The notes under the pieces are model-generated. The model saw only the letters and a program-made list of their open reading frames with translations, was not told where the DNA came from and searched no databases. 11,050 bases of DNA from RGIG464 sp045599585. GTDB taxonomy: Bacteria; Myxococcota_A; Bradymonadia; UBA4248. The translations under genes were made by a program, and so were the position numbers. Below, piece after piece: positions 6,893 to 11,050 of this stretch; position 1 is the first letter of the stretch; each line of letters begins with the position of its first letter. The stretch lies in NCBI GenBank assembly GCA_045599585.1, contig JAZRWH010000028.1, forward strand, positions 1 through 11,050, written 5' to 3'.

Positions 6893-8533
6893 TTAAAAAA
6901 CTTGGGCTTCTATGACAGCAAAACTAGCGCCTTCGCGCCAGGCATCGCGTCTTAGGCCAGCTTTCATCGCGAGTGCGTTGAGGGTCTGCTCAACGTTCCA
7001 GCCTTGTTCGGGCGCAACTTGAGGGAGGAAAACGGCTTGGTGGCCGTCTTTTTTGAGGATAACACCGTGTCGGCCAATGACAATGTCATCTGGTCCCGAA
7101 ATCGGTTCAGGCGGAGTAAGGACTGAGATCTCGTAGTCGAGACGTGGCAGTTCGTCTGGCGTAACGGCATCGAAACGCGGATCGTTGAGGGCAGCATCTT
7201 GAGCGCGTCCCCAAAGACCTAACATGAGGCTTTGGTATGGTATGATGTTGCCGATACATCCACGAAGCTGTCCGTCTTCGTGAAGCGTCACAAACACGCC
7301 GTACATTTTATCAAAGACTTTTGGAAAGGTTCCGAGTTCAGCAACGATTTCACTTGGCACAAAAGGCGTTTCGTGGCCCGATTCGACAGCTTGTTTGATT
7401 GCAAGTCGAATCAGGGCGTGTGCTTTTTGTTGGGCGGTTTCATCCAATACGGCGACAGGCCCAGAGGGTTGTTTTAGGCGTTCGGTAAGCTTTTCAGCAC
7501 CTTCGCGGAGTTTAGCAGTACGCGTTTGCGTAACGACAATTGCCTGATAGGACACGCTTCGCTCGAAATCGTCTGTCTGTCTGCCTGAGGTATCGTAATC
7601 CAGACGTTCAACGTGCGCCTCTGTCGCATCAAAGGTGTACGCAAGGACACGGAGGGCATTGATGCCACAGGCTGCATGGCTGTTGTCGGTTGCAAATTCT
7701 TCGAAGCGTTCTGCATCCATAGCTTGTATCGCGGCAAAGGTTGCGTCATCGTAGGCGCGTATCTTGTTTTCATCCGGTTCAAATGGGACAAAACCGTAAT
7801 CGTCGCCATAATGCAAAAAGTCGCTCGAAATCACGAGTAGATCGTCTTCATTCAGGGATGCGCGAAGTTTTGCCGCAAGTTTTTGGGCAAGCTTTTCATG
7901 CACATGCCCCACAATCATGGGCACAAGTAGGGCATCTGGCGCTGCTAGTTTCATAAAGGGCAGTTGGATTTCAATGGCATGCTCGCTATTAAATGCCGTT
8001 GGTACGACTTGTGCGATTCCCTCTGCAATCAGTTCGTCTCTAAAAGCTGTGTCGACATCGATGAGGCCAAGCGGTGTATCAAACGCATCGGCTTTATCTA
8101 CCGCTATTCCATTCAGCATGACGCGGTGGTTTGGGCATAATATAAATACGCGTTTGTAGGTGTGGTTCTGTACCTCCCGCCAGCCCGAAGCCGCAACAGA
8201 GCCGCTCCAGCGATGACCCGCGTGCGGCACCACAATCGCCTGAGGGGCGTCTTTTAATACTGCCGCTTTTTTGCTCAAATAGCCGTGAATGCTCTGTTTT
8301 AGCGATTCCGAATCTTTTGCATACCACGTTCCAGCCAATGCAGCCGGACGAATCTTTTTTTGCATTATCATCTTTTCTCCCTCAGACGCGTGCGAAGCGT
8401 CTACTTGTTCACTATGGGCAGTTGCCAATTGTTCACGTTCTATCGAGTGACAGCTCGCTAAGGACAGAGTGCTTAGCATAAGACCAAGATTAATCGCATA
8501 TTTGAAAGTTCTATACCTACATTTAACCACCAC
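6893..8533 (-). CDS. Memo-AMMECR1 fusion (AmmeMemoRadiSam proteins B and A), lipoprotein form
   Basis: 546 residues. Residues ~60-336 are a Memo domain (AmmeMemoRadiSam B type): PHAGHRWSG (103-111), CPNHR (133-137), EHAIEIQLPF (184-193), SSDFLHYG (236-243) and HAACG (286-290). Human MEMO1 binds metal through two His and one Cys; the likely equivalents here are H104, H136 and C289. Residues ~366-546 are an AMMECR1 domain (AmmeMemoRadiSam A) with the hallmark LRGCIGN (423-429). The usual partner radical-SAM gene is not in the window, and the biochemical function of the system is unsettled. Unusually, residues 1-28 form a signal peptide with lipobox L-A-S-C (Cys28). GTG 8533 and GTG 8530 share a GAGG site (8538-8541), with 8530 better spaced. 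A second strong site, TGAGGGAG, precedes in-frame ATG 8371 (Met55), which would make a cytoplasmic form. The gene is divergent from lgt, across the DnaA-box arrays. Confidence 0.9.
   Translation of the reverse strand: MVVKCRYRTFKYAINLGLMLSTLSLASCHSIEREQLATAHSEQVDASHASEGEKMIMQKKIRPAALAGTWYAKDSESLKQSIHGYLSKKAAVLKDAPQAIVVPHAGHRWSGSVAASGWREVQNHTYKRVFILCPNHRVMLNGIAVDKADAFDTPLGLIDVDTAFRDELIAEGIAQVVPTAFNSEHAIEIQLPFMKLAAPDALLVPMIVGHVHEKLAQKLAAKLRASLNEDDLLVISSDFLHYGDDYGFVPFEPDENKIRAYDDATFAAIQAMDAERFEEFATDNSHAACGINALRVLAYTFDATEAHVERLDYDTSGRQTDDFERSVSYQAIVVTQTRTAKLREGAEKLTERLKQPSGPVAVLDETAQQKAHALIRLAIKQAVESGHETPFVPSEIVAELGTFPKVFDKMYGVFVTLHEDGQLRGCIGNIIPYQSLMLGLWGRAQDAALNDPRFDAVTPDELPRLDYEISVLTPPEPISGPDDIVIGRHGVILKKDGHQAVFLPQVAPEQGWNVEQTLNALAMKAGLRRDAWREGASFAVIEAQVF
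8377..8384 (-). promoter_or_regulatory. Internal ribosome binding site before Met55 of the Memo-AMMECR1 gene
   Basis: On the minus strand TGAGGGAG is followed by AAAAG and then ATG (8371-8369), with a second in-frame ATG two codons later. This is at least as good a site as that before the annotated start. Initiation here would skip the signal peptide and begin eight residues before the Memo domain core (IRPAALAGTWY). Confidence 0.55.
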
Positions 8534-8537
8534 TTTT

Positions 8538-8541
8538 CCTC
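8538..8541 (-). promoter_or_regulatory. Ribosome binding site for the long Memo-AMMECR1 form
   Basis: GAGG on the minus strand is followed by AAAA and then two consecutive GTG codons (8533 and 8530). Spacing is 4 nt to the first and 7 nt to the second, so 8530 may be the true start; the protein would lose one residue. Confidence 0.55.
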
Positions 8542-8544
8542 AAA

Positions 8545-8754
8545 TAATCCACATTAAAGTAGGTATTTTCCACAAGTTATCCCCCACTTTATCCACAAAT
8601 TTTATCCACTTATCCACAATTTTAAAAGTACTGAACATGAGAATTGGTGTACAGCATTTGCCGCGTATTTCTTGAAAATGACTCCACATGTATTTCCACA
8701 AAAAGCGCGGTATTTTCCACAGGTTATCCACAGTTTTCCACAAGGTTATCCACA
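8545..8754 (+). other. oriC: Candidate replication origin: two arrays of DnaA boxes
   Basis: Four perfect TTATCCACA DnaA boxes (8589-8597, 8610-8618, 8724-8732, 8746-8754) and three TTTTCCACA variants (8566-8574, 8713-8721, 8734-8742) all point the same way. Weaker matches are TAATCCACA (8545), TTATCCACT (8602), ATTTCCACA (8692) and TTATCCCCC (8577). Start-to-start distances in the right array are 11, 10 and 12 bp, close to one helical turn, as in functional bacterial origins. A ~70-bp spacer (8619-8690), AT-rich at its left end (TTTTAAAAG), separates the arrays. dnaA, dnaN and parAB are not in the window. A DnaA-titrating or DnaA-regulated promoter region is the alternative; the lowest box lies only 12 bp upstream of the Memo-AMMECR1 start. 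Confidence 0.8.
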
Positions 8755-8758
8755 AAGG

Positions 8759-8797
8759 GCGCCTGCTATCGTGCCGTTGGCACAATACGCAGGACGC
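8759..8797 (+). repeat. Bulged-C palindrome, copy 7
   Basis: GCG-CCTGC pairs with GCAGG-a-CGC outside. Inside, TAT/ATA encloses GTGCC/GGCAC around a GTT loop with one C/A mismatch, and C8788 is bulged. It begins five bases after the last DnaA box. Confidence 0.78.
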
Positions 8798-8828
8798 ACG
8801 CGGGCTATGGCATGCCATACGCCCGCGT
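8798..8828 (+). repeat. Bulged-C palindrome, copy 8
   Basis: ACGCGGGC (8798-8805) pairs perfectly with GCCCGCGT (8821-8828). TATGGC pairs with GCCATA around an AT centre, leaving C8820 as the sole unpaired stem base. It directly abuts copy 7 and is the cleanest example of the architecture. Confidence 0.85.
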
Positions 8829-8958
8829 CTCATGCTGGCGTTTTCGATGTAACGAGGTCTGTCTTGTTCGTAAAGTGGATTCTAAGGCTTGAGGCGGCGT
8901 TAAAAAGCTCAATGCGGCTCTGTAAAAATAGTGTAAGTTGTTGTACTCTAAAAAGCCT

Positions 8959-9006
8959 GCGCTACGCGATAGCGCTTAATGTGGTTTGTGAGCCGCTCTT
9001 TGCGGC
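8959..9006 (+). promoter_or_regulatory. Two hairpins in the lgt leader
   Basis: GCGCTA (8959-8964) pairs with TAGCGC (8970-8975), and GCCGC (8992-8996) pairs with GCGGC (9002-9006). The second ends seven bases before the lgt ribosome binding site. They may influence lgt translation, but no riboswitch class is recognised. I could not place a convincing promoter in 8830-9026. Confidence 0.4.
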
Positions 9007-9013
9007 GTTATAC

Positions 9014-9018
9014 GGAGA
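9014..9018 (+). promoter_or_regulatory. Ribosome binding site that sets the lgt start
   Basis: GGAGA lies 8 nt before ATG 9027. The upstream in-frame ATG 8979 has no such site and would add 16 polar residues not expected in Lgt. Confidence 0.7.
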
Positions 9019-9026
9019 TACCTTTC

Positions 9027-10010
9027 ATGTTTATGTCTTTTTTAACTTCTCTCGCCGCCATTGTGTGGGATTGGAATCCGGAGCTCTTAAATATTCCAAT
9101 CCCCGGGTTAGACGTAACAATTACACTGCGATACTACGGTATATTGTTCGCTACCGCTTTGGCCGTGGGCTATATGATCATTCGTTGGCGCTATAAAGAT
9201 GAAGGCGAAGATCCTGAAGCGGCGACCAATTTAACTTATGCCATGATGGCTGCTGTCGTCATTGGTTCGCGCCTCGGGCATTGCCTGTTTTATGAGCCCG
9301 ATCGTTACCTCGCTGACCCCATTCAAATCCTGTACTTTTGGAAAGGCGGACTTGCAAGTCACGGTGCCGCCGCCGGTATTATCTTTACCTGCATTTGCTA
9401 CGACTATTTCTGCAGACGCTCTCCTATCCGTACAACGCTCGATCGACTTGCCTACACCATTCCGTTTGCAATGGTTTGCGTGCGTCTTGGCAACTTCTTT
9501 AACTCTGAGATCGTCGGTGCACCATGTGATCCCGAATCTCCAATTGCCTTCATCTTTACGCGCCACGATATGATTCCACGTTATCCCTCACAGCTGTTTG
9601 AAGTGGGGATGGGACTTGTCGCGATGATCATCATTTACAGCGTACACTTCTATTATAAAAAACATGACCGTAAACGACCGCTTGGTTTGCAGACGGGTAT
9701 CATTTTGACCTCATACATGAGCATGCGCTTCATCGTTGAGTTCTTCAAAGAGTACCAAGATGGTGAAGTCGCAGAAGGACTCCGTAATGGCCAGATTTAT
9801 TCGATTCCGTTCTTATGCATTGGTTTGTTTATGATCGGTATGTCCATTTGGGGACCTTGGAAAAACCAAACCGCAACGGATTACAACGCTCGCTTCCGGG
9901 TGAAGAATAATACAACAAATGCTATTGCCGATGCGTCGGATCATGACAGTTCTGTTGCCGAATCAGACTCCAAAGCTGAATCAGACTCTGAAACCAAAGC
10001 CGAAGCTTAA
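9027..10010 (+). CDS. lgt: Prolipoprotein diacylglyceryl transferase
   Basis: Lgt transfers diacylglycerol from phosphatidylglycerol to the lipobox Cys of prolipoproteins in the inner membrane, the first step of lipoprotein maturation. The protein has 327 residues from ATG 9027. Family marks, in this numbering: GGLASHGAAAG around His112 (the conserved His region; GA replaces the usual GG), the signature RLGNFFNSE at 153-161 (Arg153 corresponds to the essential E. coli Arg143), YPSQLFE at 186-192, and MRFIVEFFKE with Arg234 (corresponding to E. coli Arg239). Seven or so TM segments can be traced. The last ~40 residues form an Asp/Ser/Glu/Lys-rich tail not typical of Lgt. It is divergent from the Memo-AMMECR1 gene and convergent with rlpA. 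Three predicted Lgt substrates are encoded in the window. Confidence 0.95.
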   Translation: MFMSFLTSLAAIVWDWNPELLNIPIPGLDVTITLRYYGILFATALAVGYMIIRWRYKDEGEDPEAATNLTYAMMAAVVIGSRLGHCLFYEPDRYLADPIQILYFWKGGLASHGAAAGIIFTCICYDYFCRRSPIRTTLDRLAYTIPFAMVCVRLGNFFNSEIVGAPCDPESPIAFIFTRHDMIPRYPSQLFEVGMGLVAMIIIYSVHFYYKKHDRKRPLGLQTGIILTSYMSMRFIVEFFKEYQDGEVAEGLRNGQIYSIPFLCIGLFMIGMSIWGPWKNQTATDYNARFRVKNNTTNAIADASDHDSSVAESDSKAESDSETKAEA

Positions 10011-10020
10011 ACTATCTCTG

Positions 10021-10065
10021 GCTTGCAGCAGATGGGAAGTTAAATCGCATCTGCTGCTTCCAAGC
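10021..10065. terminator. Strong hairpin between convergent lgt and rlpA-like genes
   Basis: GCAGCAGATG (10025-10034) pairs perfectly with CATCTGCTGC (10048-10057). GCTT (10021-10024) and AAGC (10062-10065) extend the stem across a four-base bulge. Its position, ten bases after the lgt stop, suggests transcript-end formation or 3' protection, but there is no U-tract on either strand. The remainder of the gap to 10158 shows nothing definite. Confidence 0.4.
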
Positions 10066-10158
10066 ATTTCGTTGCAGTTAATAAAGGTATTGTGATGTAG
10101 CGATATGCTTATTTAGCAGCAAACACAACGTGTTGTTCGTGATTGCCGATGGCCGAAT

Positions 10159-10731
10159 TTATTCTCCACCAAGTTTGATAATATCAACTGATACGGGGAC
10201 AACACCTGCATTGATCATTTCAATTAAATAGGCAGAGCCGTACGACATGTCAATCGTTCGTCCCGCAACAAAAGGCCCTCGGTCATTGATGCGTACGACG
10301 ACAGATTTTCCGTTGTTTTGATTAGTCACAATGACAATGCTGCCAAAGGGAAGTTTTTTGTGTGCGGCTGTCATGCCGTACATATCATAGATCTCGCCTG
10401 ATGCTGTTTTGTTGCCGTTAAGGCCTGGGCCGTACCAGCTGGCTTTGCCATCAAGATCGTATTGACTGGTCTTGGGATGACGCGGATACCCTGCGGCTGC
10501 CCAGTCAGCGTAAGCTTTATTTAATGCTTCATCGCCATATATTTTGCTCGGATCGCGCTTTTGCGAAACACTTTCGGTCTGCTTATGTGTCGATGCGGCT
10601 GATTGAGGGGTGCTCGCTGCTACTCTCGAAGTACTGCAGGCTGGCATAAGCATCAACAAAGATAAAATTGAAACTAAATATAATATATATTTATATACGT
10701 TATTATTTGATGGCGTGCGTTTCATGTTCAT
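10159..10731 (-). CDS. RlpA-like lipoprotein (double-psi beta-barrel, putative septal lytic transglycosylase)
   Basis: Predicted lipoprotein of 190 residues; the signal peptide ends in M-P-A-C (Cys32). After a Ser/Thr/Gln-rich linker and a short YADWAAAGYPRHP segment, residues ~94-187 form an RlpA-type DPBB domain: GKASWYGPGLNG, TASGEIYDMYGMTAAHKKLP, VVRINDRGPF and GRTIDMSYGSA. RlpA of Pseudomonas aeruginosa cleaves stem-peptide-free glycan strands during cell separation. The equivalents of its key Glu and His are probably Glu113 and His124, with Asp150 in the INDRGPF motif. No SPOR domain follows, so septal targeting through denuded glycan is not evident. ATG 10731 has a weak TTGAG site; ATG 10725 is an alternative. 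The gene is convergent with lgt. Confidence 0.9.
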   Translation of the reverse strand: MNMKRTPSNNNVYKYILYLVSILSLLMLMPACSTSRVAASTPQSAASTHKQTESVSQKRDPSKIYGDEALNKAYADWAAAGYPRHPKTSQYDLDGKASWYGPGLNGNKTASGEIYDMYGMTAAHKKLPFGSIVIVTNQNNGKSVVVRINDRGPFVAGRTIDMSYGSAYLIEMINAGVVPVSVDIIKLGGE

Positions 10732-10752
10732 AGCTCAATTTGCTTCTAAATC

Positions 10753-10767
10753 GCTGCATTATGCAGC
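10753..10767 (-). promoter_or_regulatory. Leader hairpin of the rlpA-like gene
   Basis: GCTGCA (10753-10758) pairs with TGCAGC (10762-10767) around TTA, between the predicted promoter and the start codon. Its effect is unknown. Confidence 0.35.
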
Positions 10768-10781
10768 CTAGTCATTAAATG

Positions 10782-10809
10782 ATATTAGTGCATCGAAAAA
10801 ATAGGACAA
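10782..10809 (-). promoter_or_regulatory. Candidate sigma-70 promoter for the rlpA-like gene
   Basis: On the minus strand TTGTCC (10809-10804) and TAATAT (10787-10782) are separated by 16 bp. Transcription would begin near 10775, about 45 nt before the start codon. Judged by consensus only. Confidence 0.45.
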
Positions 10810-10928
10810 TTTTTAAGTCTTGTTGCACTGCCGTCCCATGAAATTGATTACAAAAATTCGGATAACACGTTTTATCAATATATAGAGTCATCTCTAAACA
10901 TAAAAAAGACTTAAGATTACTGTTAAAT

Positions 10929-11016
10929 CGCCTGCGTCGCGAAGCCGAAGGCAAGCAGCGGGCGCACCAGACGAGCGGGCGCGCATGTTGAAGACGAAGT
11001 CAAGTTCGCGCCCGCC
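10929..11016. repeat. GC-rich palindromic block at the right edge
   Basis: GCGGGCGCG (10975-10983) pairs with CGCGCCCGC (11007-11015) around an inner TTGA/TCAA. The left part, GCGAAGCCGAAGGCAAGCAG, closely resembles 2120-2139 next to palindrome copies 3 and 4. It lacks the TAT...ATA-C core, so it is related in flank rather than a true copy. The rest of 10810-11050 is AT-rich and shows no gene. Confidence 0.5.
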
Positions 11017-11050
11017 AAGGAACTTTTATATTTTGAGAGCGTTTGAATAC

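Noticed and set aside
8959..8975. Extra member of the bulged-C palindrome family
   Set aside because: GCGCTA/TAGCGC is a plain hairpin lacking the unpaired C and the TAT/ATA step.
8469..9196. Several open frames across the DnaA-box region (both strands)
   Set aside because: Their proteins are translations of repeated DnaA boxes and palindromes, overlap the Memo-AMMECR1 and lgt starts, and show no domain.
10021..10065. Bidirectional intrinsic terminator between lgt and rlpA-like gene
   Set aside because: The stem is strong, but neither strand has a U-tract, so it is reported only as a hairpin with low confidence as terminator.
10838..10885. Short plus-strand ORF starting MKLITKIR near the right edge
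   Set aside because: It ends after 15 codons, has no ribosome site and lies in an AT-rich gap.

Overview
The window looks like chromosomal DNA of a diderm bacterium. Three of its proteins have lipoprotein signals, it encodes Lgt (lipoprotein acylation) and an RlpA-type peptidoglycan protein, and its only RNA gene is the last ~130 nt of a bacterial 16S rRNA. A large membrane Ser/Thr kinase and a DUF285-type lipoprotein would fit the former Deltaproteobacteria / Myxococcota-like groups, but this placement is inference. There is no sign of phage, plasmid, insertion sequence or CRISPR.

Layout. 1-132: 3' end of 16S rRNA (+), followed by two tandem intrinsic terminators and, within about 220 bp, a protein gene. 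No tRNA or 23S follows, so this 16S appears unlinked from 23S. 354-1958 (+): MATE-family transporter with a long polar N-terminal extension. 1959-2191: gap between convergent genes holding four structured palindromes. 6738-2192 (-): a probable two-gene operon, with a DUF285-repeat lipoprotein followed by a 1093-residue membrane protein made of two kinase / two-TM / beta-domain modules. 6739-6892: gap with two more palindromes and a perfect 16-bp palindrome. 8533-6893 (-): a Memo-AMMECR1 fusion with a lipoprotein signal and a second, internal start that has its own ribosome binding site. 8534-9026: divergent gap with two helically phased arrays of DnaA boxes (a candidate oriC), two palindromes and the lgt leader. 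9027-10010 (+): lgt. 10731-10159 (-): RlpA-like lipoprotein. The right edge is non-coding and holds a GC-rich palindromic block.

How the genes connect. Lgt would acylate the three lipoproteins encoded here (the DUF285 protein, the Memo-AMMECR1 protein and RlpA), so envelope biology is a shared theme. The DUF285 lipoprotein and the membrane kinase may form an envelope-sensing pair because they are co-directional and 35 bp apart, but nothing in the sequence shows that they interact.

The two most striking non-coding signals are the DnaA-box arrays at 8545-8754 and a dispersed palindrome family. The family has a fixed TAT...ATA-C core with a bulged or mismatched C, while its inner and outer stems differ between copies yet stay self-complementary. 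At least seven copies lie only in intergenic gaps.
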